NCBI GenBank assembly: GCA_016650135.1 | Contig: JAENWH010000026.1 | Span: 1 to 12,297 of the forward strand | Direction: 5' to 3' | Length of the DNA: 12,297 nt | From: Peptostreptococcaceae bacterium | Lineage (GTDB): Bacteria > Bacillota_A > Clostridia > Peptostreptococcales > Anaerovoracaceae | Translations under genes and position numbers: made by a program | Shown: positions 1-7,247 of the stretch, in pieces | Layout: each line of letters begins with the position of its first letter | Position numbering within the stretch: position 1 is the first letter of the stretch | The notes under the pieces: model-generated | Seen by the model: only the letters and a program-made list of their open reading frames with translations | The model's database searches: none | Told to the model about the DNA's origin: nothing

Positions 1-140
1 TATACTATTTTGCGAATTTTGACGAAATCGCAAATTTTGTTGTTAATAATGCACAAAGCGAAGATCTTGTAATAACCATGGGTGCTGGAGATATTTATAA
101 AGTCGCAGAAATAATCATTGAAAATGACAGAAAATATTAA
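1..140 (+). CDS. murC: UDP-N-acetylmuramate--L-alanine ligase, C-terminal end (partial)
   Basis: The window opens inside a gene whose last 45 codons (from position 3, TAA at 138-140) end in DLVITMGAGDIYKVAEIII. The phrase ITMGAGDI followed by a short helix is the characteristic C-terminus of MurC, the cytoplasmic ATP-dependent ligase that adds L-alanine to UDP-MurNAc. Only part of the third (Mur ligase C-terminal) domain is visible, so the active site cannot be checked. It lies 32 nt upstream of the GlmU-type gene on the same strand, which places two UDP-amino-sugar/peptidoglycan precursor genes together. The assignment rests on a short but distinctive motif; other Mur ligases end differently. 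Confidence 0.82.
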   Translation, partial: YYFANFDEIANFVVNNAQSEDLVITMGAGDIYKVAEIIIENDRKY

Positions 141-172
141 TTTAGATTTGTTTTCTGAGATAAGAGGTAGTT

Positions 173-871
173 ATGAATTATGATGAATACTTAAAGTTGG
201 AAGAAGAGAGACTGGAAATCAATAAAAGACATTTGCTCAATGGAGTGGATTTCCTTGACATGAAAACTGCTTATATTGATAAAAAAGCAATCATTGGAAA
301 AGGGACAATCATCTATCCCAATGTTATATTAGAGGGAAATGTTGTTATTGGAGAACACTGTCACATCGGACAAGGTTCAAAAATTATAAATTCCAGGATT
401 GGGGAAGAGACAAGCGTTGAAAGCTCTTATATCATTGACAGTGCAGTGGGCAATAAAACTTCTGTTGGGCCATTTGCTTATTTAAGACCAAACAGCAATG
501 TCGGTGACGGCTGCAAGGTTGGGGATTTTGTAGAAGTGAAAAATTCCAATTTGGGAAACGGAACGAAAGCGTCTCATTTGTCCTATATAGGAGATTCGGA
601 TGTGGGAGAAAATGTAAATATAGGTTGTGGCGTAGTATTTGTAAATTACGATGGTTCAAATAAACACCGTTCAATCATAGAAAACGGTGCTTTTATCGGT
701 TGTAATGCAAATATTATTTCACCGGTGACAGTAGAAGCCGGCGCGTATATTGCCGCAGGAAGTACCGTTACGGTTGATGTTCCAAAAGGAGCCCTTTGTG
801 TTGCACGGGCGAAGGCAAGAATAATTGAAGGTTGGGTCTCCAGGAGGGGCTTGCTTAATAAAAGTAAATAA
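173..871 (+). CDS. glmU: Standalone GlmU-type glucosamine-1-phosphate N-acetyltransferase (no uridyltransferase domain)
   Basis: This 232-residue protein matches only the C-terminal left-handed beta-helix half of GlmU (usual length about 455), which transfers acetyl from acetyl-CoA to glucosamine-1-phosphate on the way to UDP-GlcNAc. Residues 1-30 (ending KRHLLNGVDF) resemble the linker helix that joins the two GlmU domains, and residues 33-205 form hexapeptide repeats. By alignment with E. coli GlmU the acetyltransferase residues are kept: R105, K123, H135 (catalytic, in KASHLSY), Y138, N149, N158 (VNYDG), K164 and R212. The start is ATG with GAGGT at 164-168. MurC ends at 140, so there is no room for the missing N-terminal pyrophosphorylase, and no remnant is seen. 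The N-acetylglucosamine-1-phosphate uridyltransferase activity must come from another locus. The position just before prs is the normal glmU position. Confidence 0.88.
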   Translation: MNYDEYLKLEEERLEINKRHLLNGVDFLDMKTAYIDKKAIIGKGTIIYPNVILEGNVVIGEHCHIGQGSKIINSRIGEETSVESSYIIDSAVGNKTSVGPFAYLRPNSNVGDGCKVGDFVEVKNSNLGNGTKASHLSYIGDSDVGENVNIGCGVVFVNYDGSNKHRSIIENGAFIGCNANIISPVTVEAGAYIAAGSTVTVDVPKGALCVARAKARIIEGWVSRRGLLNKSK

Positions 872-902
872 ACTTTAATGGGATAGAAAGAGGTGCACAT
901 AA

Positions 903-1853
903 ATGAAAAGTGGGGCGTTCGCAGAGTATAAAATATTCACAGGGAATTCGCATCCTAAACTGGCAGAAGAAATAGCGGCAATTATGGGAAAACCTTTAGG
1001 CAAATTATCTGTAAATACATTTAGCGATGGTGAAATTTCCGTTGATTTGTGGGAAACAGTAAGAGGAGTTGATGCTTATATTGTTCAGCCGACCTGTAAT
1101 CCAGTAAATAACAGTTTAATGGAACTATTGATAATGATTGATGCAATGAAGAGAGCTTCAGCAGGAAGAATTAATGCAGTTATCCCATACTATGGATATG
1201 CAAGGCAGGATAGAAAAGCGAAAGCAAGAGATCCAATTACGGCAAAACTGGTAGCAAATCTGCTTGTAGCTGCCGGCGCAGACAGGGTGGTATCCATGGA
1301 TTTGCATGCATCACAGATTCAAGGATATTTCGATATTCCCGTAGATCATCTTTTAGGGATTCCGATTCTTGTGAAATATTTCAAACAAAAAAATCTTGAT
1401 AATCTGGTAGTAGTGTCCCCGGACCATGGAAGTGTAACAAGAGCAAGAAATATGGCACAGCCGTTACATGCGCCAATCGCGATTGTTGACAAGAGAAGAC
1501 CTGAACCAAATAAATCAGAAATTATGAATATAATTGGAGACATTGAAGGAAAGACTTGTCTGCTTGTGGATGATATGATTGATACGGCAGGAACAATAAC
1601 GAATGCAGCAAATGCCTTGAAGGATATGGGGGCCATAGAAGTTTACGCTTGTGCAACACACCCGATTCTATCCGGACCGGCCATTGAAAGAATACAATCG
1701 TCAGCAATCAAAGAACTTATATTGTTAAATACAGCACCTGTTCCGGACGAAAAAATGATTGATAAAATGACATTGTTGTCAGTAGCACCACTATTTGCAG
1801 AAGCCATGATGAGAATTTTTACAAATGATTCTATCAGTAAGCTTTTTGATTAA
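903..1853 (+). CDS. prs: Ribose-phosphate pyrophosphokinase (PRPP synthetase)
   Basis: Makes 5-phosphoribosyl-1-diphosphate from ribose-5-phosphate and ATP in the cytoplasm, feeding purine, pyrimidine, NAD, histidine and tryptophan synthesis. The 316-residue length is normal for class I enzymes. Visible motifs are the catalytic flexible loop [13 protein letters not shown] (99-111), the ATP/Mg site [11 protein letters not shown] (133-143, with H135), and the PRPP-binding loop [11 protein letters not shown] (221-231). The segment [11 protein letters not shown] (172-182) has His-Gly-Ser where many enzymes have Val-Gly-Gly; I take this as a family variant. AAGAGGTG at 888-895 sits 7 nt before the ATG. 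The gene follows glmU by 31 nt and precedes pth by 16 nt, the conserved glmU-prs-pth order, here without the ctc gene that often lies between prs and pth. Confidence 0.96.
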   Translation: MKSGAFAEYKIFTGNSHPKLAEEIAAIMGKPLGKLSVNTFSDGEISVDLWETVRGVDAYIVQPTCNPVNNSLMELLIMIDAMKRASAGRINAVIPYYGYARQDRKAKARDPITAKLVANLLVAAGADRVVSMDLHASQIQGYFDIPVDHLLGIPILVKYFKQKNLDNLVVVSPDHGSVTRARNMAQPLHAPIAIVDKRRPEPNKSEIMNIIGDIEGKTCLLVDDMIDTAGTITNAANALKDMGAIEVYACATHPILSGPAIERIQSSAIKELILLNTAPVPDEKMIDKMTLLSVAPLFAEAMMRIFTNDSISKLFD

Positions 1854-1869
1854 ATTGAAGGTAATATAA

Positions 1870-2430
1870 ATGTATATAATTGTTGGGCTTGGCAACCCGG
1901 GCAAAGGTTACGAAAAAACAAGACACAATGTAGGTTTTGCTGTTCTGGATAAGATTGCCGCAGAATATGATATTAAAGTTAATAAAATTAAACATAAGGC
2001 TTTGGTCGGAGAAGGGTTCATCTCCGGCCAAAAGGTTTTATTAGTTAAACCACAGACTTTTATGAATTTAAGCGGAAATTCAGTCAGAGAAATACTTGAG
2101 TACTATAAAGTCGAGCCAGAAAATCTGATTGTCATTTATGATGACATTGATATCCCTTTCGGAAGTCTTAGAATTCGAAAAAAAGGGAGTGGTGGCACCC
2201 ATAATGGCATGAAGTCCATCCTGTATGATATACAATCAGATCAATTCCCCAGAATTAGAATAGGAATTGGCAATGAAACAAGAATGGATTTAAAAGATTT
2301 TGTTTTGGGCAACTTTGAAAAAGAAGAAAAGAAACTTATAGAAGCTGTTGTGATAAATGCGGCAAAAGCTGCAGCATGTATAATTGATAGGGGAATAGAA
2401 ATAACTATGGGCGAATACAATGCTAAATAA
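1870..2430 (+). CDS. pth: Peptidyl-tRNA hydrolase
   Basis: Cleaves the ester bond of peptidyl-tRNAs dropped from ribosomes so that tRNA is recycled. The 186-residue length is typical of bacterial Pth. Family signatures are GLGNPG (6-11, N9), TRHNVGF with catalytic H19, KPQTFMNLSG (60-69, N66), the acidic YDDIDIPFG (90-98) and GSGGTHNGMKS (106-116, N112), matching the active-site Asn/His/Asp/Asn set. GAAGGT at 1857-1862 is 7 nt before the ATG. The last 11 nt overlap the start of mfd, so the two are probably translationally coupled. In Bacillus a small gene (fin/yabK) lies between pth and mfd; here there is none. Confidence 0.96.
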   Translation: MYIIVGLGNPGKGYEKTRHNVGFAVLDKIAAEYDIKVNKIKHKALVGEGFISGQKVLLVKPQTFMNLSGNSVREILEYYKVEPENLIVIYDDIDIPFGSLRIRKKGSGGTHNGMKSILYDIQSDQFPRIRIGIGNETRMDLKDFVLGNFEKEEKKLIEAVVINAAKAAACIIDRGIEITMGEYNAK

Positions 2431-5400
2431 GGGCATTACAAACATATCAGGGATATCCGAAGGACGGGTTGCAAAGATAGCAGGCGAGCTTATTAACGAA
2501 AACAGAAGCCAGTGCATTATTATCACGGCTTCTTATTTAAAAGCGAAGAGACTTGCAAGTGACTTGTCTTTTTTTGTGGATAAACCGATTTTTGTTCTTC
2601 CGGCTGAAGATGAAATATTTGTTAAATATGAGGCAAAGAGCCATCATGAATTGCTGGAAAGACTTAAGGTCCTAAAAGAACTTAGAACGGGAAAGGACTG
2701 CATTGTTGTAGCCCCAGTTTCAGCAGCCATAAAAAAAATGCCGCCACATACCAGTTTTGAGAGAAACTCACTGAAAATAGCGATGGGAAATCAGCTTGAT
2801 GTCAACGAAATAAAGGTAAAACTATCAAAAATGGGTTATGAAAGAGCAGGTTTGGTAGAAGCAAGAGGGGAATTTAGTATTAGAGGTGGAATTATCGATA
2901 TTTTCACTCCAGATGCTGATAATCCTTATAGAGTTGAACTTTTTGACACAGATATAGATTCCATCAGAAGCTTTGATATTGATACTCAAAGATCCATCGA
3001 AAATTTAAAATATGTTGAAATATTTCCTTCGGAAAATCTGTTGAATGAAGATGATTTGTTCCAAAAAGCAATTGAAAATATTAATGAAGTATATGGAAAA
3101 GAAATCAAAAAGGCTGAAAAAAAAGGAGAAGAACAAAGACGGCTGCAATTAATAAAAAGAAGAGACCAGTTAGTTGAATTCGCAGAGAATACTACAAATT
3201 TACAACTGCTTGAAAATTATCTCCATTATTTTTATGATGAATTGGAATACCTATGGGATTATATGAATAAAGATGGAATTCTTCTTATTGATGATCCGGA
3301 TAGAATATATGAAACGATAGAAAACAGAACCAAAGAAATTCATGATGATTTTAAACTGCTGTTAGAGAGAGGGAATGCAGTCCCTAAGGATGCAGAAATT
3401 TTCTCCGGGCACGATGATTTTTTAAAAGCACTTAACAAGCCTGTTATATATTTATTTACGCCTTTTCAAAAGATAGTAAAGGGAATAGAAAGAGTGGATT
3501 TTTTAAGGAATGTCCAAAGCAAACAAGGTCCTGTTTTTAATGGCAGGATAGATTTATTGGAAACTGAACTTAAAACCTACGTTAAACATGGTTATCAGGT
3601 AGTAATTGCTTGTTCTACGGAAGAGAGAGTCACAAATCTAAAGGAATTCTTAAATAGAACTGAATTAGATCAGGTTGTTAAGCTGATTAAGGGAAATCTT
3701 ACAGCAGGAATGGAATTTCCGACAGATAAGTTATGTTATATTGCTGATGGAGATATTTTTGTAACTCAAAAATATAAAAAAAAGCAAAGCAAAAAAAATG
3801 ATTCTAAAAGTAAAACAATCCAAAGCTTTTCTGATCTTCGAAGTGGCGATTTTGTAGTACACGAAAATCATGGTATCGGTAAATTTACAGGAATTCACCA
3901 ATTAACAGTGCAAGGAATTAAAAAGGACTATCTGAAAATAAAATATGCAGGAGAAGATTCTTTATATGTGCCTGTGGAGCAAATGGACCTGATACAAAAG
4001 TATATGGGAGCGGATGGTGTGCCGCCTAAAATATATAAACTTTCTGGCGGTGACTGGAAAGTTACAAAAGCAAAAGCAAAAGCTGCCATTGCAAATATGG
4101 CAAAAGAACTTTTAGAATTATCAGCTGCAAGAAAACTGGAAAAAGGGCATTCTTTTTCTGAAGACACCATCTGGCAAAGAGAATTCGAAGACAGCTTTCC
4201 ATATGAAGAAACAGGAGACCAGTTACGCAGCATAGAAGAAATTAAAAGTGATATGGAAAAGGACATTGTAATGGAAAGATTGCTTTGCGGAGATGTGGGC
4301 TACGGGAAAACAGAAGTAGCTGCCAGAGCCCTTTTCAAGTGTGTTGCTGATGGGAAACAGGCAGCAATTCTTGTTCCGACAACCATACTTGCAAATCAGC
4401 ATTATTATACATTAAAAGAACGGTTTGAAAGATTCCCTTTTACTGTTGAAATGTTAAGCAGATTTAGAAGTGAGACTCAGCAAAAGGAAATAATTAAAAA
4501 AATTGAAAAAGGAAGTGTTGATCTCATTATTGGAACCCATAGACTTCTTTCAAAAGACGTAAAATTCAAGGATTTGGGCCTTTTGGTTATCGATGAAGAG
4601 CAGCGGTTTGGTGTTCAGCACAAGGAAAAAATAAAAGAACTCCGTAAGAATGTAGACGTTTTATCCATGTCAGCAACCCCAATACCCAGAACACTGCACA
4701 TGTCACTGGTGGGAATAAGGGATATGAGCCTGATTGAAGAGCCGCCTGAGGAAAGATATCCGGTACAGACCTATGTGTTGGAGCAGGAAGAAGATCTCAT
4801 CAGAGAAGCTGTTGAAAGAGAACTTGACAGAGGTGGCCAGGTTTTTGTTGTTTTCAACAGAGTCAGAGGGATTCATAAAATTGCCGGCATGATTGCTAAA
4901 TTAGTACCCGAAGCACGAGTGGCCATTGGACATGGGCAAATGAATGAAGGAGAACTTGAGGATGTAATGATTTCCTTTATCAATAATGAAACGAATGTTT
5001 TGATTGCAACGACGATTATTGAATCAGGAATAGACATTCCTAATGCAAATACCATCATCATACTGGATGCTGATAAAATGGGGTTATCCCAGTTGTATCA
5101 GCTTAGAGGAAGGGTAGGTAGATCTAATAGAATGGCATATGCATACCTGATGCATCAGAAAGATAAGATTTTGTCAGAGGTTGCTGAAAAAAGGCTGAGA
5201 GCGATTAAAGAATTTACAGAATTTGGCGCTGGCTTTAAAATAGCCATGAAAGATCTGGAAATCAGGGGAGCAGGCAATCTACTGGGGACAGAACAGCATG
5301 GTCATATGGTCATGATAGGATATGAGCTGTATTGCAAATTAATTGATGATGCAATACGAGCACTTGGTGGAGAAATTGTGAATCCTGACAAGGAAGAAAC

Positions 5401-5824
5401 TACGGTTGAACTAATATCAACTGCTTTTATTCCTGACTGGTATATTTCTGATGAAATCCTGAAACTGCAAATGTACAAAAAAATTGCATCGGTTGCGTCA
5501 GAACAGGATGAAGATGAAATAATTGATGAGCTGATGGACAGATTTGGCGATGCCCCCATTGAAACGTTGAATTTAATCAAAATATCAAGAATCAGGTCTT
5601 TATCTGAAAAGCTTTGTATCACAAGAGTCCATGAAGAAATTTCAAAAGTCATTTTTAATTTTGCTGCGTCAAACCCTCTGAAGGCAGAAATGCTGGGTAG
5701 GCTCGTTGGGGAATATGGACAAAGAATATTTATTCATGGCGGTGTAAAACCATTTATAAGATATTCCCTTAAAGGTAAAGATAAACTTGATGAGGTTGTT
5801 AAACTGCTGGAAAATATGCTATAA
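2420..5824 (+). CDS. mfd: Transcription-repair coupling factor Mfd
   Basis: An ATP-driven DNA translocase that removes RNA polymerase stalled at lesions and recruits UvrA. At 1134 residues it is slightly shorter than B. subtilis Mfd, mainly at the N-terminus. Regions in order: UvrB-like domains (about 1-370), a Lys-rich linker (KYKKKQSKKNDSKSK, 451-465), the CarD-like RNA polymerase interaction domain (GDFVVHENHGIGKF, 476-489), Walker A GDVGYGKTEVA (624-634), DEEQ box (725-728), SAT (751-753), helicase motif VI QLRGRVGRS (894-902), the TRG region (KDLEIRGAGNLLG, 944-956) and the C-terminal D7 domain. The ATG lies inside pth. An in-frame TAA at 2402-2404 excludes an earlier start, and no good Shine-Dalgarno sequence is visible, which points to coupling with pth translation. 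Confidence 0.97.
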   Translation: MLNKGITNISGISEGRVAKIAGELINENRSQCIIITASYLKAKRLASDLSFFVDKPIFVLPAEDEIFVKYEAKSHHELLERLKVLKELRTGKDCIVVAPVSAAIKKMPPHTSFERNSLKIAMGNQLDVNEIKVKLSKMGYERAGLVEARGEFSIRGGIIDIFTPDADNPYRVELFDTDIDSIRSFDIDTQRSIENLKYVEIFPSENLLNEDDLFQKAIENINEVYGKEIKKAEKKGEEQRRLQLIKRRDQLVEFAENTTNLQLLENYLHYFYDELEYLWDYMNKDGILLIDDPDRIYETIENRTKEIHDDFKLLLERGNAVPKDAEIFSGHDDFLKALNKPVIYLFTPFQKIVKGIERVDFLRNVQSKQGPVFNGRIDLLETELKTYVKHGYQVVIACSTEERVTNLKEFLNRTELDQVVKLIKGNLTAGMEFPTDKLCYIADGDIFVTQKYKKKQSKKNDSKSKTIQSFSDLRSGDFVVHENHGIGKFTGIHQLTVQGIKKDYLKIKYAGEDSLYVPVEQMDLIQKYMGADGVPPKIYKLSGGDWKVTKAKAKAAIANMAKELLELSAARKLEKGHSFSEDTIWQREFEDSFPYEETGDQLRSIEEIKSDMEKDIVMERLLCGDVGYGKTEVAARALFKCVADGKQAAILVPTTILANQHYYTLKERFERFPFTVEMLSRFRSETQQKEIIKKIEKGSVDLIIGTHRLLSKDVKFKDLGLLVIDEEQRFGVQHKEKIKELRKNVDVLSMSATPIPRTLHMSLVGIRDMSLIEEPPEERYPVQTYVLEQEEDLIREAVERELDRGGQVFVVFNRVRGIHKIAGMIAKLVPEARVAIGHGQMNEGELEDVMISFINNETNVLIATTIIESGIDIPNANTIIILDADKMGLSQLYQLRGRVGRSNRMAYAYLMHQKDKILSEVAEKRLRAIKEFTEFGAGFKIAMKDLEIRGAGNLLGTEQHGHMVMIGYELYCKLIDDAIRALGGEIVNPDKEETTVELISTAFIPDWYISDEILKLQMYKKIASVASEQDEDEIIDELMDRFGDAPIETLNLIKISRIRSLSEKLCITRVHEEISKVIFNFAASNPLKAEMLGRLVGEYGQRIFIHGGVKPFIRYSLKGKDKLDEVVKLLENML

Positions 5825-5852
5825 TAAATTCTGACAATTTTGTGCATTATAC

Positions 5853-5865
5853 ATTGTAATACAAT
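5853..5865. promoter_or_regulatory. Perfect 13-bp palindrome upstream of the amidohydrolase gene (possible operator)
   Basis: ATTGTA-A-TACAAT is a perfect 6-bp inverted repeat with a one-base centre, in the 118-nt gap between mfd and the amidohydrolase gene. I see no convincing -35/-10 pair here: TACAAT itself resembles a -10 element but has no matching -35. No intrinsic terminator for mfd is visible in this gap. Palindromes of this length occur by chance in AT-rich DNA, and the site matches no regulator box I recognise. Confidence 0.2.
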
Positions 5866-5929
5866 AAATCAAAGGTTTGAAAAGAAATAAAAATGACGGT
5901 TGAAATACCAAATAAGTATAAAAAACTGT

Positions 5930-5936
5930 GGGGGAG
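5930..5936 (+). promoter_or_regulatory. Ribosome binding site that decides the amidohydrolase start
   Basis: GGGGGAG ends 6 nt before the ATG at 5943, an ideal spacing. An in-frame GTG at 5928 lies in this very element and would give five extra residues (MGENN) with no ribosome binding site of its own. The ATG is therefore the better start. Confidence 0.7.
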
Positions 5937-5942
5937 AATAAT

Positions 5943-7232
5943 ATGCTGTTTAAAAATATCACAATTATTGATGAAAACATCGTGCAAAAAAACAACATGT
6001 ATGTAGGGATTGAAGGGGCAGAGATCACATTTATAGACGATAAAATGCCGAAAAAAGACTTTGGGTCTGTTTATGAAGGGAAAGGCAAATTATTGATGAG
6101 TGGATTTTATAACGCGCATGCACACTCACCTATGACCTTAATGAGAGGATATGCAGAAAATTTAGCATTGCAAGAATGGCTTGAAAAAAAAATATTCCCG
6201 TTCGAGGCAAAACTAGACAGTAATGCTGTTTACTGGGGGACTATGCTTGCTATGGCTGAATCAATCAAATTTGGCATAGTATCATCAACGGACATGTATT
6301 ACTTTTGTGATGATATGATTCAAGCAGTACTTGAAGCGGGCTGTAAAAACAACATGGGAAGAGGTGTCACGAACTTCACTGATGCTGATTTAAAAGACTT
6401 GGATAGTTTTAAAGAAATGAAGTATACTTTTGACAATTTTAATCAGGCAGGTTCGGGTAGAATAAAAGTGGACATGAGTCTTCACGCAGAATACACATCA
6501 AATCCAAAAACAGTCATGCAACTGGCAGAATACACAAAAGAAATTGGTGCTAATATGCATGTCCATGTATCCGAAACAAAGTTTGAGCATGAGGCTTGTA
6601 AACAACGAAATAAGGGGCTTACTCCCGTTGCCTACCTAAATAGTCTGGGTTTATTTGAAACCAATGCAACAGCAGCTCATTGCGTCTGGATTGAGGGGGA
6701 AGATTTTCAAATACTGAAAGAAAAAGGGGTTACTGTAGCAAGCAATCCTATCAGTAACCTTAAACTGGCAAGCGGTGTCTGCAATGTGCCAAAATTATTA
6801 AAAGATAATATAAATGTAGCGATTGGAACAGATAGTGTTGCCAGCAATAACAGCCTGAATTTCATTGAAGAAATTAAAGTTTTTGCAATTTCATCAAAAG
6901 AGAAATATGGTGATCCAACGGTGGTGACACCGATAGAGGCTATCAGAGCAGCCACGGTTGGCGGAGCCATTGGTCAAGGCAGAAAAGACTGCGGGAAATT
7001 AAAGGCTGGAAATAAGGCGGATTTGATAGTTTTGGATATTAATCAGCCACAAATGAAGCCAGCCCACAATTTAATTAATAATATTGTATATTCAGCATCC
7101 GGGAGCGATGTCGTTTTGACAATGGCAGATGGTAAAGTTCTTTATGAAAACGGGGAATATAAAACAATAGATATTGAAAAAACGATGTTTGAAGCAGAAA
7201 AAGCGGCAGAGGGCATTTTAAAACAGCTATAA
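5943..7232 (+). CDS. Amidohydrolase, likely 5'-methylthioadenosine/S-adenosylhomocysteine (or 5'-deoxyadenosine) deaminase
   Basis: A 429-residue member of the metal-dependent TIM-barrel amidohydrolases closest in pattern to the MTA/SAH deaminase (MtaD) group, which turns the adenine ring of S-adenosylmethionine by-products into hypoxanthine. The zinc/active-site set can be read: H59 and H61 (NAHAHSPM), H208 and E211 (HVSETK), H246 (AAHCVW) and D297 (IGTDSVASN), as in T. maritima TM0936. MRGYAENLALQEWL (67-80) also fits this family. The N- and C-terminal parts (1-50, 355-405) form the usual small beta domain. It starts at ATG 5943 and is followed after 15 nt by the flippase gene. It occupies the place of spoVT in the Bacillus order. 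The substrate is inferred; related enzymes deaminate guanine, other adenosine derivatives or triazines. The spermidine genes about 3 kb to the right would supply MTA. Confidence 0.75.
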   Translation: MLFKNITIIDENIVQKNNMYVGIEGAEITFIDDKMPKKDFGSVYEGKGKLLMSGFYNAHAHSPMTLMRGYAENLALQEWLEKKIFPFEAKLDSNAVYWGTMLAMAESIKFGIVSSTDMYYFCDDMIQAVLEAGCKNNMGRGVTNFTDADLKDLDSFKEMKYTFDNFNQAGSGRIKVDMSLHAEYTSNPKTVMQLAEYTKEIGANMHVHVSETKFEHEACKQRNKGLTPVAYLNSLGLFETNATAAHCVWIEGEDFQILKEKGVTVASNPISNLKLASGVCNVPKLLKDNINVAIGTDSVASNNSLNFIEEIKVFAISSKEKYGDPTVVTPIEAIRAATVGGAIGQGRKDCGKLKAGNKADLIVLDINQPQMKPAHNLINNIVYSASGSDVVLTMADGKVLYENGEYKTIDIEKTMFEAEKAAEGILKQL

Positions 7233-7247
7233 TCAGTTGGAGGTACA

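Noticed and set aside
3776..3798. Two A8 runs in mfd that could cause slippage or a programmed frameshift
   Set aside because: They encode the Lys-rich linker, the frame stays open across them into well-conserved domains, and no second product is suggested.
4065..4082. Three tandem copies of CAAAAG in mfd, a possible microsatellite
   Set aside because: It encodes an ordinary Lys-Ala-rich helix segment, and a three-unit repeat in AT-rich coding DNA is unremarkable.
3928..4266. Minus-strand open frame of 112 codons inside mfd
   Set aside because: It is a shadow of the conserved RNA polymerase-interaction and translocase region of mfd, with no ribosome binding site or recognisable protein pattern; the same applies to the other antisense frames in prs, mfd, the flippase and speE.
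5894..5941. A 15-codon ORF (MTVEIPNKYKNCGGE) ending 1 nt before the amidohydrolase ATG, possibly a leader peptide
   Set aside because: It has no clear ribosome binding site and no telling composition, and its end is simply the real Shine-Dalgarno sequence of the next gene; too short to support.
5928..5942. In-frame GTG start for the amidohydrolase five codons upstream
   Set aside because: The GTG lies within the GGGGGAG ribosome binding element that is ideally spaced for the ATG at 5943.
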